Assembly: GCF_051401765.1 (NCBI RefSeq)
Contig: NW_027480463.1
Location: 1,612,001-1,676,000, forward strand
Length of the DNA stretch: 64,000 bases
From: Calliopsis andreniformis
Lineage: Eukaryota > Arthropoda > Insecta > Hymenoptera > Andrenidae
Direction of reading: 5' to 3'
Part shown: piece after piece, positions 1 to 13,213 of the stretch
Layout: each line of letters starts with the position of its first letter
Position numbering within the stretch: position 1 is the stretch's first letter
Position numbers and translations under genes: made by a program
Notes under the pieces: model-generated
What the model saw: only the letters and a program-made list of their open reading frames with translations
What the model was told of the DNA's origin: nothing
Databases searched by the model: none

Positions 1-209
1 CCTCAATCCTCAATTCTCTATACTCAATCCTCAGACCTCAGTCTCAAATCTCAATCCTCAGCCCTCAGCCCTCATCCTCTATCCTCAATCCTCAACCTCA
101 ATCCTCAATCTTCAATCCTCAATACTCAATCTTCAATCCTCAATCCTCAGTCCTCAAACTTCAATTCTGAATCCTCAATCCTGAATCCTCCATCTTCAGC
201 CCTCAGACC

Positions 210-350
210 TCAACAATCTGTTGTCAATACTCAATCCTCTATAGAATATCCTCAATTCACAGTTTTCAATACTCAATACTCAACCTGCAATCTTCAAATC
301 TCTATCCACAAACATCAATTCTCAAACACTCAACCATCAACACTCAGTCC
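210..350 (+). repeat. Core block, type A (141 bp)
   Basis: Twenty divergent heptamers in register, with TCTATAG before AATATCC and ACAGTTT after it. The second heptamer is TCTGTTG instead of TCAGTTG. The 17th unit is an 8-mer (TCAAACAC), a 1-bp gain shared only with the copy at 25345, which shows that the two are sister copies. Confidence 0.87.
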
Positions 351-1466
351 TCAATGTTCAATCCTCAATCCTCAACTCTCAATCTTCAATCCTCAATACT
401 GAATCTTCAATCCTCAATCCTCAATCCTCAATCCTCAATCCTCAGTCCCCAATCCTCAATCCTCAAACCTCAATCCTCATTCTTCATTCCTCAATACCCA
501 ATCCTCAATCTTCAATCCTCAATCCTCAATCCTCAATTCTCAATCCTCAATCCTCAGGCCTCAGACCTCAAACCTGAATCCTCAACCCTCAGCCCTCATC
601 GTCAATCCTCAAACCTCAATCCTCAATCCTCAATCGTCAATCCTCAATCCTCAATCTTCAATCCTCAATACTCAATCTTCAATCCTCTATCCACAATCCT
701 CAATTCTCAATATTCAATCCTCAACACACAATTTTCAATACTCAATCCGCAATCATCATACCTCAATCCTCAATCCTCAGTCATCAATCCACAATCTTCA
801 ATACTCAATGGTCAATCCTCAGTCCTCAATACTCAATCGTCAATCCTCAGTCCTCAATCCTCAATCCTCAATCCTCGTACCTCAAACCTCAATCCTCAAT
901 CCTCAATCCTCATTCTTCAATCCTCAATACCCAATTCTCAATCTTCAATCCTCAATCCTCAATTCTCAATCCTCAATCCTCAGTCCTCAGTCCTCAAACC
1001 TCAATCCTCAACCCTCAGCCCTCATCCTCAAACCTCAGTCCTCATCCTCAATTCTCAATCCTCAATCCTCAAGCCACAATCCTCAACCGTCAGTCCTCGT
1101 CCTCAATCCTCAATCCTCAATCCTCAATCCTCATTCCTCAAACCTCAATCCTCAATCCTCAATCCCTTATCCTCAATCTTCAATCCTCAATCAACAGTCC
1201 TCAATCTTCAATCCTCAATGCTCAATACTCAATCCTCAATCCTCAGTCCTCAATCCTCAATCCTCAATCCTCAATCCTCAATCTTCAATCCTCAATACTC
1301 AATCTTCAATCCTCAATCCTCAATCCTCAATCTTCAATCCTCAATACTCAATCTTCAATCCTCAATCCTCAATCCTCAATCCTCAATCCTCAATCCTCAA
1401 TCCTCAGTCCTCAAACCTCAATTCTGAATCCTCAACCCTGAATCCTCAATCTTCAGCCCTCAGTCC

Positions 1467-1606
1467 TCAACAATCAGTTGTCAATCCTCAATCCTCAATA
1501 GAATATCCTCAATTCACAGGTTTCAATGCTCAATACTCAAACTGCAATCTTCAAATCTCTATCCACAAACATCAATCCTCATCACTCAACCCTCAACACT
1601 CAGTCC
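1467..1606 (+). repeat. Core block, type B
   Basis: Has TCAATAG before AATATCC and ACAGGTT after it. Exactly 140 bp. TCAATGC at the ninth unit matches the copy at 17386. Confidence 0.88.
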
Positions 1607-1764
1607 CCAATCCTCAATCTTCAATCCTCAATCCTCAATCCTCAATACTCAATCCTCAATCTTCAATCCTCAATACTCAATCTTCAATCCTCAATCCTCA
1701 ATCCTCAATCCACAATCCTCAATCCTCAGTCATCAATACTCAATCTTCAGTACTCAATCCTCAA

Positions 1765-2868
1765 TCCTCAATCCTCAGTCCTCATTCTTCAATCCTCAAT
1801 ACCCAATCCTCAATCTTCAATCCTCAATCCTCAATCCCCAATTCTCCATCCTCTATCCTCAATCCTCAGACCTCAAACATCAATACTCAACCCTCAGTCC
1901 TCGTCCTGAATCCACAACCGTCAATCCTCAATCCTCAACCTTCAATCATCAATATTCAATCTTCAATCTTCAATCCTCAATCCTCTATCCTCAATCCTCA
2001 ATCCTCAATGTTCAATCCTCAATACCCAATCTTCAATCTTCAATCCTCGATCCTCAGTCCTCAATCCCCAATCCTCAATCCCCAATCCTCAGTCCTCAAA
2101 CCACAGTCCTGAATCCTCAATCCTGAATCCTCAATCTTCAGCCCTCAGTCCTCAATGTTCTATCCGCAATCCCCAATACTCAATCCTCAATCCTCAATCC
2201 TCAATCCTCAATCATCAATTCTCAATCTTCAATACCCAGTCCTCAATCCTCAATCCTCAATCCTCAATCCTCAATCACCAATCCTCAATCTTCAGTCCTC
2301 AATGCTCAACCTTTAATCCTCAATCCTCAATCCTCAATCTTCAATCCTCAATCCTCAATCCTCAATCCTCAATCCTCAATCCTCAATCCACAATCCTCAA
2401 TCCTCAATCCTCAATCTTCAATCCTCAATACTCAATCTTCAATCCTCAATCCTCAATCCTCAATCCTCAGTCCTCATTCTTCAATCCTCAATACCCAATC
2501 CTCAATCTTCAATCCTCAATCCTCAATCCTCAATTCTCAATCCTCTATCCTCTATCCTCAATCCTCAGACCTCAAACATCAATACTCAACCCTCAGTCCT
2601 CGTCCTGAATCCACAACCCTCAATCCTCAATCCTCAACCTTCAATCATCAATATTCAATCTTCAATCCTCAATCCTCAATCCTCAATCCTCAAGCCTCAA
2701 TCCCCATTCTTCAATCCTCAATACCCAATCCTCAATCTTCAATCCTCAATCCTCAATCCTCAATTCTCAATCCTCAATCCTCAGTCCTCAGTCCTCAAAC
2801 CTCAATCCTCAACCCTCAGCCCTCATCCTCAAACCTCAGTCCTCATCCTCAATTCTCAATCCTCAATT
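1765..2868 (+). repeat. 1.1-kb duplication, left copy (offset 1,724)
   Basis: Matches 3489-4592 at a constant offset of 1,724 bp. Shared landmarks are GTTCTATCCGCAATCCCC (2157 and 3881), TCCTCTATCC (1981 and 3705) and CCACAGTCCTGAATCC (2101 and 3825). The copies part where this one reads TTTTCGATAC and the other reads CAAGCCACAATCC. Several substitutions separate them, so this duplication is older than those at 30-35 kb and 46-60 kb. Confidence 0.75.
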
Positions 2869-3488
2869 TTCGATACTCAATCCTCAATCCTCAATCCTCA
2901 GTCCTCAATCCTCAACCTTCAATCCTCAGTACTCAATCTTCAATCCTCAACCCTCAATCCTCAATCCTCAATCCTCATTCTTCGATCCTCAATACCCAAT
3001 CCTCAATCTTCAATACTCAATCCTCAATCCTCAATTCTCAATCCTCAATCCTCAATCCTCAGACCTCAGGCATCAATACTCAACCCTCAGTCCTCGTCCT
3101 CAATCCACAACACTCAATCCTCAATCATCAATCTTCAATCATCAATATTCAATCTTCAGTCCTCAATCCTCAATCCTCAATCCTCAATGTTCAATCCGTA
3201 ATCCCCAATACTCAATCCTCAATCCTCAATCCTCAATCCTCAATCCTCAATCATCAATCCTCAATCTTCAATACTCAGTCCTCAATCCTCAATCCTCAAT
3301 CCTCAATCCTCAATCATCAATCCTCAATCTTCAATCCTCAATGCTCAACCTTTAATCCTCAATCCTCAATCCTCAATCTTCAATCCTCAGTCATCAATCC
3401 TCAATCCTCAATCCTCAATCCTCAATGCTCAATCCTCAACCCTCAACCTTCAATCCTCAATACTCAATCTTCAATCCTCAATCTCCAA

Positions 3489-4592
3489 TCCTCAATCCTC
3501 AGTCCTCATTCTTCAATCCTCAATACCCAATCCTCAATCTTCAATCCTCAATCCTCAATCCCCAATTCTCAATCCTCTATCCTCAATCCTCAGACCTCAA
3601 ACATCAATACTCAAAACTCAGTCCTCGTCCTGAATCCACAACACTCAATCCTCAATCCTCAACCTTCAATCATCAATATTCAATCTTCAATCTTCAATCC
3701 TCAATCCTCTATCCTCAATCCTCAATCCTCAATGTTCAATCCTCAATACCCAATCTTCAATCTTCAATCCTCGATCCTCAGTCCTCAATCCCCAATCCTC
3801 AATCCTCAATCCTCAGTCCTCAAACCACAGTCCTGAATCCTCAATCCTGAATCCTCAATCTTCAGCCCTCTGTCCTCAATGTTCTATCCGCAATCCCCAA
3901 TACTCAATCCTCAATCCTCAATCCTCAATCCTCAATCATCAATTCTCAATCTTCAATACCCAGTCCTCAATCCTCAATCCTCAATCCTCAATCCTCAATC
4001 ACCAATCCTCAATCTTCAGTCCTCAATGCTCAACCTTTAATCCTCAATCCTCAATCCTCAATCTTCAATCCTCAATCCTCAATCCTCAATCCTCAATCCT
4101 CAATCCTCAATCCACAATCCTCAATCCTCAATCCTCAATCTTCAATCCTCAATACTCAATCTTCAATCCTCAATCCTCAATCCTCAATCCTCAGTCCTCA
4201 TTCTTCAATCCTCAATACCCAATCCTCAATCTTCAATCCTCAATCCTCAATCCTCAATTCTCAATCCTCTATCCTCTATCCTCAATCCTCAGACCTCAAA
4301 CATCAATACTCAACCCTCAGTCCTCGTCCTGAATCCACAACCCTCAATCCTCAATCCTCAACCTTCAATCATCAATATTCAATCTTCAATCCTCAATCCT
4401 CAATCCTCAATCCTCAAGCCTCAATCCCCATTCTTCAATCCTCAATACCCAATCCTCAATCTTCAATCCTCAATCCTCAATCCTCAATTCTCAATCCTCA
4501 ATCCTCAGTCCTCAGTCCTCAAACCTCAATCCTCAACCCTCAGCCCTCATCCTCAAACCTCAGTCCTCATCCTCAATTCTCAATCCTCAATC
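3489..4592 (+). repeat. 1.1-kb duplication, right copy (offset 1,724)
   Basis: Partner of 1765-2868. It includes the module with TCGTCCTGAATCC and a GTTCTATCCGC landmark. Confidence 0.75.
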
Positions 4593-4991
4593 CTCAAGCC
4601 ACAATCCTCAATCGTGAGTCCTCGTCCTCAATCCTCAATCCTCAATCCTCAATCCTCATTCCTCAAACAGCAATCCCCAATCCTCAATCCTTAATCCTCA
4701 ATCTTCAATCCTCAATCAACAGTCCTCAATCTTCAATCCTCAATGCTCAATACTCAATCCCCAATCCTCAGTCCTCAATCCTCAATCCTCAATCCTCAAT
4801 CCTCAATCTTCAATCCTCAATACTCAATCTTCAATCCTCAATCCTCAATCCTCAACCTTCAATCCTCAATACTCAATCTTCAATCCTCAATCCTCAATCC
4901 TCAATCCTCAATCCTCAATCCTCAATCCTGAGTCCTCAAACCTCAATTCTGAATCCTCAACCCTGAATCCTCAATCTTCAGCCCTCAGTCC

Positions 4992-5131
4992 TCAAGAATC
5001 AGTTGTCAATCCTCAATCCTCAATAGAATATCCTCAATTCACAGGTTTCAATACTCAATACTCAATCTGCAATCTTCAAATCACTATCCACAGACATCAA
5101 TCCTCATCACTCAACCCTCAACACTCAGTCC
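4992..5131 (+). repeat. Core block, type B
   Basis: ACAGGTT subtype. Private changes are TCAAGAA in the first unit, ACTATCC in the 14th and ACAGACA in the 15th. Length is 140 bp. Confidence 0.87.
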
Positions 5132-5982
5132 CCAATCCTCAATCTTCAATTCTCAATCCTCAATTCTCTATCCTCAATCCTCAATCCTCAACCCTCAATC
5201 TTCAATCCTCAATACTCAGTCATCAATCCTCAATCCTCAGTCCTCAATCCTCAAACCTCAATCCTCATCCCTCAGCCCTCATTCTCAATCCTCGATCCTC
5301 AATACTCAATCCTCAATCTTCAATCCTCAATACTCAATCTTCAATCCTCAATCCTCAATCCTCAATCCACAATCCTCAGTCCTCAACCCTCAGTCATCAA
5401 TACTCAATCTTCAGTACTCAATCCTCAATCCTCAGTCCTCAATCCTCAATCCTCAACCCCCAATCCTCATTCCTCAAACCTCAATCCTCAGCCCTCAGTC
5501 CTCATCCTCAGTTCTCGATTCTCAATCCTCAGGCCTCAATCCTCAATCCTCAATCCTCATTCTTCAATCCTCAATACCCAATCCTCAATCTTCAATCCTC
5601 AATCCTCAATCCTCAATTCTCAATCCTCAATCCTCAGTACTCAATCCTCAATCTTCAATCCTCAATCCTCAATCCTCAATCCTCAATCCTCAATCTTCAA
5701 TCCTCGATACTCAATCTTCAATCCTCAATCCTCAATCCTCAATCCTCAATCCTCAATCCTCATTCTTCAATCCTCATCACCAAATCCTCAATCTTCAATC
5801 CTCCATCTTCAATCCTCTATTCTCAATCCTCAATCCTCAATCCTCAGACCTCAAACATCAATACTCAACCCTCAGTCCTCGTCCTCAATCAACAACACTC
5901 AATCCTCAATCCTCAATCTTCAATCGTCAATCCTCAATACTCAGTCCTCAATCCTCAATCCTCAATCCTCAGTCATCAATAC

Positions 5983-6646
5983 TCAATCTTCAGTACTCAA
6001 TCCTCAATCCTCAATCCTCAATCCTCAATCCTCAATCCTCAATCCTCAATCTTCAATCCTCAATACTGAGTCTTCAATCCTCAATCCTCAATCCTCAATC
6101 CTCAATCCTCAATCCTCAATCCTCAGTCCTCAAACCTCAATTCTGAATCCTCAATCCTGAATCCTCAATCTTCAGCCCTCAGTCCTCAACAATCAGTTGT
6201 CAATCCTCAATCCTTAATAGAATATCCTCAATTCACAGGTTTCAATACTCAATACTCAATCTGCAATCTTCAAATCTCTATGCACAAACATCAATTCTCA
6301 TCACTCAGCACTCAACACTCAGTCCTCAATGTTCAATCCTCAATCCTCAATTCTCAATCTTCAATCCCCAATACTCAATCACTAATCCTCAATCCTCAAT
6401 CCTCAATCTTCAATCCTCAATCCTCAATCCTCAATCCTCAATGTTCATTCCTCAATACTCAATCTTCAATCCTCGATCCTCAATTCTCAATCCTCAATAC
6501 TCAATCCTCAATCCTCAATCCTCAATCCTCAACTCTCAATCCTCAATCCTCAATCCTCAGTCCTCAAACCTCAATCCTCAACCCTCAGCCCTCATCTTCA
6601 ATCCTCAACCCTCAATCCTCAATTCTCAACCTTCAATCCTCAATAC
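5983..6646 (+). repeat. 664-bp tandem duplication, copy 1
   Basis: Repeats directly as 6647-7310 with offset 664 (95 heptamers minus 1 bp). Landmarks are ATCTTCAGTAC (ending 5996 and 6660), the TGAG at 6067 and 6731, and the core blocks at 6186 and 6850. I saw no substitution between the copies. Confidence 0.85.
6186..6325 (+). repeat. Core block, type B
   Basis: Private variants TTAATAG, TCTATGC and TCAGCAC are shared only with the tandem copy at 6850. Confidence 0.88.
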
Positions 6647-7310
6647 TCAATCTTCAGTACTCAATCCTCAATCCTCAATCCTCAATCCTCAATCCTCAAT
6701 CCTCAATCCTCAATCTTCAATCCTCAATACTGAGTCTTCAATCCTCAATCCTCAATCCTCAATCCTCAATCCTCAATCCTCAATCCTCAGTCCTCAAACC
6801 TCAATTCTGAATCCTCAATCCTGAATCCTCAATCTTCAGCCCTCAGTCCTCAACAATCAGTTGTCAATCCTCAATCCTTAATAGAATATCCTCAATTCAC
6901 AGGTTTCAATACTCAATACTCAATCTGCAATCTTCAAATCTCTATGCACAAACATCAATTCTCATCACTCAGCACTCAACACTCAGTCCTCAATGTTCAA
7001 TCCTCAATCCTCAATTCTCAATCTTCAATCCCCAATACTCAATCACTAATCCTCAATCCTCAATCCTCAATCTTCAATCCTCAATCCTCAATCCTCAATC
7101 CTCAATGTTCATTCCTCAATACTCAATCTTCAATCCTCGATCCTCAATTCTCAATCCTCAATACTCAATCCTCAATCCTCAATCCTCAATCCTCAACTCT
7201 CAATCCTCAATCCTCAATCCTCAGTCCTCAAACCTCAATCCTCAACCCTCAGCCCTCATCTTCAATCCTCAACCCTCAATCCTCAATTCTCAACCTTCAA
7301 TCCTCAATAC
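6647..7310 (+). repeat. 664-bp tandem duplication, copy 2
   Basis: Second copy of 5983-6646. The match ends near 7313, where CAATACTCAATATCAG replaces CAATACTCAATCTTCAG. Confidence 0.85.
6850..6989 (+). repeat. Core block, type B
   Basis: Tandem copy of the block at 6186, with the same private TTAATAG, TCTATGC and TCAGCAC units. Confidence 0.88.
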
Positions 7311-8064
7311 TCAATATCAGTCCTCAATCCTCAATTCTCAATCCTCAATACTCAATCCTCGATCGTCAATCCTCAATGCGCAATCCTCAATTTTCGATAC
7401 TCAATCCTCAATCCTCAATCCACAATCCTCAATCTTTAATCCTCAATACTCAATCTTCAATCCTCAATCCTCAATCCTCAATCCTCAATCCTCATTCCTC
7501 AATCATCATTCCTCAATCTTCAATACTCAGACCTCAATCCTCAATCCTCAATCCTCAATCCTCAATCATCAATCCTCAATCTTCAATCCTCAATGCTCAA
7601 CATTTAATCCTCAATCCTCAGTCCTCATTCTTCAATCCTCAATACCCAATCCTCAATCTTCAATCCTCAATCCTCAATCCTCAATTCTCAATCCTCAATC
7701 CTCAATCCTCAGACCTCAAACGTCAATATTCAACCCTCAGTCCTGGTTCCCAATCCACAACCTTCAATCCTCAATCCTCAATCTTCAATCATCAATATTC
7801 AATCTTCATTCCTCAGTCCTCAACCCTCAAGCCTCAATCCTCTGTCCTCAAACCACAATCCTGAATCCTCAATACTGAATCCTCAATCCTGAATCCTCAA
7901 TCCTCAATCCTCAATCCTCAATATTCAATCCTCAATACCCAATCCTCAATCGTCAATCCTCAATCCTCAATCCTCAATCCTCAATCCTCAATCCTCAATC
8001 CTCTGTCCTCAAACCACAATCCTGAATCCTCAATCCTGAATCCTCAATCTTCAGCCCTCAGTCC

Positions 8065-8204
8065 TCAACAATCACTTGTCAATCCTCAATCCTCAATAGA
8101 ATATCCTCAGTTCAGAGTTTTCCATACGCAATACTCAATCTGCAATCTTCAAATCTCTATCCACAAACATCAATTCTCATCACTCAGCCCTCAACACTCA
8201 GTCC
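8065..8204 (+). repeat. Core block, type C
   Basis: Type C is marked by TCAGTTC, AGAGTTT, TCCATAC and GCAATAC after AATATCC. The second unit is TCACTTG. It is the last complete block before a gap of about 5.5 kb. Confidence 0.87.
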
Positions 8205-9000
8205 CCAATCCTCAATCTTCAATCCTCAATCCTCAATCCTCAATCCTCAATCCACAATCTTCAATCCTCAATACTCAATCTTCAATCCTCAATCCTCAAT
8301 CGTCAGTCCTCATTCCTCAAACCTCAACCCTCAGCCCTCAGTCCTCATCCTCAATCCTCAATCCTCAATCCTCAATCCTCAACCCTCAACCTTCAATCCT
8401 CAATACTCAATCTTCAATCCTCAATCCCCAATCCTCAATCCTCAGTCCTCATTCTTCAATCCTCAATCCTCAATCATCAATCCTCAATCTTCAATACTCA
8501 ATCCTCAATCCCCAATCCTCAATCTTCAATACTCAATCCTCAATCCACAATCCACAATCCTCAATGTTCAATCCTCAATACCCAATCCTCAATCTTCAAT
8601 CCTCAATGCTCAACTTTTAATCCTCAATCCTCAATCCTCAATCTTCAATCCTCAATCCTCAATCCTCAATCCTCAATCCTCAATCCTCAATCCTCAATCC
8701 TCAATCCTCAATCCTCAATCTTCAATCCTCAATCGTCAATCCTCCATCCCCAATCCTCAATCCCCAATCCTCAGTCCTCATTCTTCAACGCTCAATACCC
8801 AATCCTCAATCATCAATCCTCAATCCTCAATCCTCAATTCTCAATCGTCTATCCTCAATCCTCAGACCTCAAACATCAATACTCAACCCTCAGTCATCGT
8901 CCTGAATCCACAACCCTCAATCCTCAATCCTCAGCCTTCAATCATCAATATTCAATCTTTAATCCTCAATCCTCAATCCTCAATCCTCAATCCTCAATCC

Positions 9001-9433
9001 TCAATGTTCATTCCTCAATACTCAATCTTCAATCCTCGATCCTCAATTCTCAATCCTCAATACTCAATCCTCAATCGTCAATCCTCAATCCCCAATCCTC
9101 AATCTTCAATACTCAATCCTCAATCCACAATCCACAATCCTCAATCTTCAATCCTCAATACTCAATCTTCAATCCCCAATCCTCAATCCTCAATCCTCAA
9201 TCCTCAATCCTCAGTGCTCAATCCTCAATCTTCAATCCTCAATACTCACTCTTCAATCCTCAATCCTCAATCCTCAATCCTCAATCCTCATTCTTCAATC
9301 CTCAATACCCAATCCTCAATCTTCAATACTCAATCCTCAATCCTCAATTCTCAATCCTCAATCCCCAATCCTCAGACCTCAGACATCAATACTCAACCCT
9401 TAGTCCTCGTCCTCAATCCACAACTCTCAATCC
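9001..9433 (+). repeat. 433-bp higher-order unit, copy 1
   Basis: Begins at TCAATGTTCATTCCTC and repeats at 9434 with offset 433 (62 heptamers minus 1 bp). The missing base is in the TCGTCC 6-mer near 9410. The same 433-bp spacing recurs at 12781/13214 and 14403/14836. Confidence 0.8.
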
Positions 9434-9617
9434 TCAATGTTCATTCCTCAATACTCAATCTTCAATCCTCGATCCTCAATTCTCAATCCTCAATACTCAA
9501 TCCTCAATCGTCAATCCTCAATCCCCAATCCTCAATCTTCAATACTCAATCCTCAATCCACAATCCACAATCCTCAATCTTCAATCCTCAATACTCAATC
9601 TTCAATCCCCAATCCTG
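9434..9617 (+). repeat. 433-bp higher-order unit, partial copy 2
   Basis: Starts with the same TCAATGTTCATTCCTC landmark and follows the first copy for about 180 bp. It departs where CCTGAATCCTC replaces CCTCAATCCTC near 9615. Confidence 0.72.
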
Positions 9618-11893
9618 AATCCTCAATCTTCAATGCTCAATACTCAGTCCTCAATCCTCAATCCTCAATCTTCAATCATCAATACTCAATCCTCAATCAT
9701 CAATTCTCAATCGTCTATCCTCAATCCTCAGACCTCAAACATCAATACTCAACCCTCAGTCATCGTCCTGAATCCACAACCCTCAATCCTCAATCCTCAG
9801 CCTTCAATCATCAATATTCAATCTTCAATCCTCAATCCTCAATCCTCAATCCTCAATCCTCAATCCTCAATGTTCATTCCTCAATACTCAATCTTCAATC
9901 CTCGATCCTCAATCCTCAATCTTCAATACCCAATCATCAATCTTCAATCCTCAATCCTCAATCCTCAATTTTCAATCCTCAATCCTCAGTCCTCAGTCCT
10001 CAAACCTCAATCCTCAACCCACAGCCCTCCTCCTCAAACCTCAGTACTCATCCTCAATTCTCAATCCTCAATCCTCAAGCCACAATCCTCAACCGTCAGT
10101 CCTCGTCCTCAATCCTCAATCTTCAATCCTCAATACTCAATCTTCAATCCTCAATCCTCAATCCTCAATCCACAATCCTCAGTCCTCAATCCTCAATACT
10201 CAACCTTCAATCCTCAATCCTCAATCCTCAATCTTCAATCCTCAACCCCAATACTCAACCCTCAATCCTCAATCTTCAATCCTCAATCCTCAATCCTCAA
10301 TCCTCAATCCTCATTCTTCAATCCTCGATACCCAATCCTCAATCTTCAATACACAATCCTCAATCCTCAATTCTCAATCCTCAATCCTCAATCCTCAGAC
10401 CACAGACATCAATACTGAACCCTCAGGCCTCGTCCTCAATCCACAACTCTCAATCCTCAATCATCATTCTTCAATCATCAATATTCAATCTTCAGTCCTC
10501 AATCCTCAATCCTCAATCCTCAATGTTCAATCCGCAATCCCCAATACTCAATCCTCAATTCTCAAACCTCAATCCTCATCCTCAATCTTCAATCCTCAAT
10601 CCTCAACCCTCAGTCCTCAATGCTCATTCTTCAATCCTCAATACCCAATCCTCAATCTTCAATCCTCAATCCTCAATCCTCAACTCTCAATCCTCAATCC
10701 TCAATCCTCTGTCCTCAAACCTCAATCCTCAACCCTCAGCCCTCATCTTCAATCCTCAATCCTCAATCCTCAATTCTCAATCTTCAATCCTCAATACTCA
10801 ATATTCAATCCTCAATCCCCAATTCTCAATCCTCAATACTCAATACTCAATCGTCAATCCTCAATGCCCAATCCTCAATTTTCGATACTCAATCCTCAAT
10901 CCTCAATCCACAATCTTCAATATTCAATCCTCAATACTCAATCTTCAATCCTCAATCCTCAATCCTCAATCCTCAATCCTCAATCCTCAGTCCTCAATCC
11001 TCAATCTTCAATCCTCAATACTCAATCTTCAATCCTCAATCCTCAATCCTCAATCCTCAATCCTCATTCTTCAATCCTCAACACCAAATCCTCAATCTTC
11101 AATCCCCAATCCTCAATCCTCTATTCTCAAACCTCAATCCTCATCCTCAATCTTCAATCCTCAATCCTCAACCCTCAGTCCTCAATGCTCATTCTTCAAT
11201 CCTCAATACCCAATCCTCAATCTTCAATCCTCAATCCTCAATCCTCAACTCTCAACCCTCAATCCTCAATCCTCAGTCCTCAAACCTCAATCCTCAACCC
11301 TCAGCCCTCATCTTCAATCCTCAATCCTCAATCCTCAATTCTCAATCTTCAATCCTCAATACTCAATATTCAATCCTCAATCCTCAATTCTCAATCCTCA
11401 ATACTCAATCCTCAATCGTCAACCCTCAATGCCCAATCCTCAATTTTCGATACTCAATCCTCAATCCTCAATCCACAATCCTCAATCTTCAATCCTCAAT
11501 ACTCAATCCTCAATCCTCAATCCTCAATCCTCAATCCTCAATCCTCAATCCTCAGTCCTCAATCCTCAATCTTCAATCCTCAATACTCAATCTTCAATCC
11601 TCAATCCTCAATCCTCAATCCTCAATCCTCATTCTTCAATCCTCAACACCAAATCCTCAATCTTCAATCCCCAATCCTCAGCCCTCTATTCTCAATCCTC
11701 AATCCTCAATCCTCAGACCTGAAACATCAATACTCAACCCTTAGTCCTCGTCCTCAATACACAACCCTCAATCCTCAATTCTCAATCTTCAATCATCAAT
11801 ATTCAATCTTCAATCCTCAATCCTCAATCCTCAGTCCTCAAACCTCAATTCTGAATCCTCAATACTGCATCCTCAATCTTCAGCCCTCAGTAC

Positions 11894-11921
11894 ACAACAA
11901 TCAGTTGTTAATCCTCAATCC
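11894..11921 (+). repeat. Truncated core block (first four heptamers)
   Basis: ACAACAATCAGTTGTTAATCC is recognisable, but ordinary heptamers follow instead of TAGAATATCC. It is the only core-block remnant I found between 8.2 and 13.7 kb. Confidence 0.6.
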
Positions 11922-12180
11922 TCAATCCACAATCCTTAATCCTCAATCCTCAATCCTCAATCCTCAATCTTCAATCCTCAATACTCAATCTTCAATCCAC
12001 AACCCTCAATCCTCAATCATCAATCTTCAATCATCAATATTCAATCTTCAGTCCTCAATCCTCAATCCTCAGTCCTCAATGTTCAATCCACAATACCCAA
12101 TCCTCAATCCTCAATCCTCAATCTTCAATCCTCAATCCTCAATCCTCAATCCTCAATCCTCAATCCTCAATCCTCAATCC

Positions 12181-12480
12181 TCAAACCTCAATCCTCAATC
12201 TTCAATCCTCAATACTCAATCTTCAATCCTCAATCCTCAATCCCCAATCCTCAGTCCTCACTCTTCAACGCTCAATACCCAATCCTCAATCTTCAATCCT
12301 CAATCCTCAATCCTCAACTCTCAATCGTCTATCGTCAATCCTCAGACCTCAAACATCAATGCTCAACCCTCAGTCATCGTCCTGAATCCACAACCCTCAA
12401 TCCTCAATCCTCAGCCTTCAATCATCAATATTCAATCTTCAATCCTCAATCATCAATCCTCAATCCTCAATCCTCAATCC
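12181..12480 (+). repeat. 300-bp perfect tandem duplication, copy 1
   Basis: Each 60-base line from 12181 matches the line 300 bases later. 300 is 43 heptamers minus 1 bp, and the unit contains one 6-mer. Phase is arbitrary. Confidence 0.9.
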
Positions 12481-12780
12481 TCAAACCTCAATCCTCAATC
12501 TTCAATCCTCAATACTCAATCTTCAATCCTCAATCCTCAATCCCCAATCCTCAGTCCTCACTCTTCAACGCTCAATACCCAATCCTCAATCTTCAATCCT
12601 CAATCCTCAATCCTCAACTCTCAATCGTCTATCGTCAATCCTCAGACCTCAAACATCAATGCTCAACCCTCAGTCATCGTCCTGAATCCACAACCCTCAA
12701 TCCTCAATCCTCAGCCTTCAATCATCAATATTCAATCTTCAATCCTCAATCATCAATCCTCAATCCTCAATCCTCAATCC
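12481..12780 (+). repeat. 300-bp perfect tandem duplication, copy 2
   Basis: Identical by eye to 12181-12480. A third, slightly diverged copy lies at 14103-14402. Confidence 0.9.
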
Positions 12781-13213
12781 TCAATGTTCATTCCTCAATA
12801 CTCAATCTTCAATCCTCGATCCTCAATTCTCAATCCTCAATACTCAATCCTCAATCGTCAATCCTCAATCCCCAATCCTCAATCTTCAATACTCAATCCT
12901 CAATCCACAATCCACAATCCTCAATCTTCAATCCTCAATACTCAATCTTCAATCCCCAATCCTCAATCCTCAATCCTCAATCCTCAATCCTCAGTGCTCA
13001 ATCCTCAATCTTCAATCCTCAATACTCACTCCTCAATCCTCAATCCTCAATCCTCAATCCTCAATCCTCATTCTTCAATCCTCAATACCCAATCCTCAAT
13101 CTTCAATACTCAATCCTCAATCCTCAATTCTCAATCCTCAATCCTCAATCCTCAGACCTCAGACATCAATACTCAACCCTTAGTCCTCGTCCTCAATCCA
13201 CAACTCTCAATCC
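12781..13213 (+). repeat. 433-bp higher-order unit
   Basis: Same unit as 9001-9433. It carries the TCAATGTTCATTCC start, the paired CCACAATCCACAATCC, and the second module with CCCTTAGTCCTCGTCC. Confidence 0.8.

Noticed and set aside
210..237. ACAATCAGTTGT (in other copies) as a functional palindrome
   Set aside because: Only 4-bp arms around a 4-bp loop, and not kept in types A, C and E; too weak.
210..350. Core block as a CENP-B box or a tRNA-derived element
   Set aside because: No TTCG...CGGG pattern and no A or B box seen; all units are heptamer-derived.
354..1427. NPQSS-rich frames as silk, mucin, adhesin or ice-binding proteins
   Set aside because: No signal peptide, no non-repeat domain, no single favoured frame.
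9437..11722. 761-codon open frame
   Set aside because: Overlaps 10620-11744 and 10864-13587 in other frames with near-identical peptide; repeat artefact.
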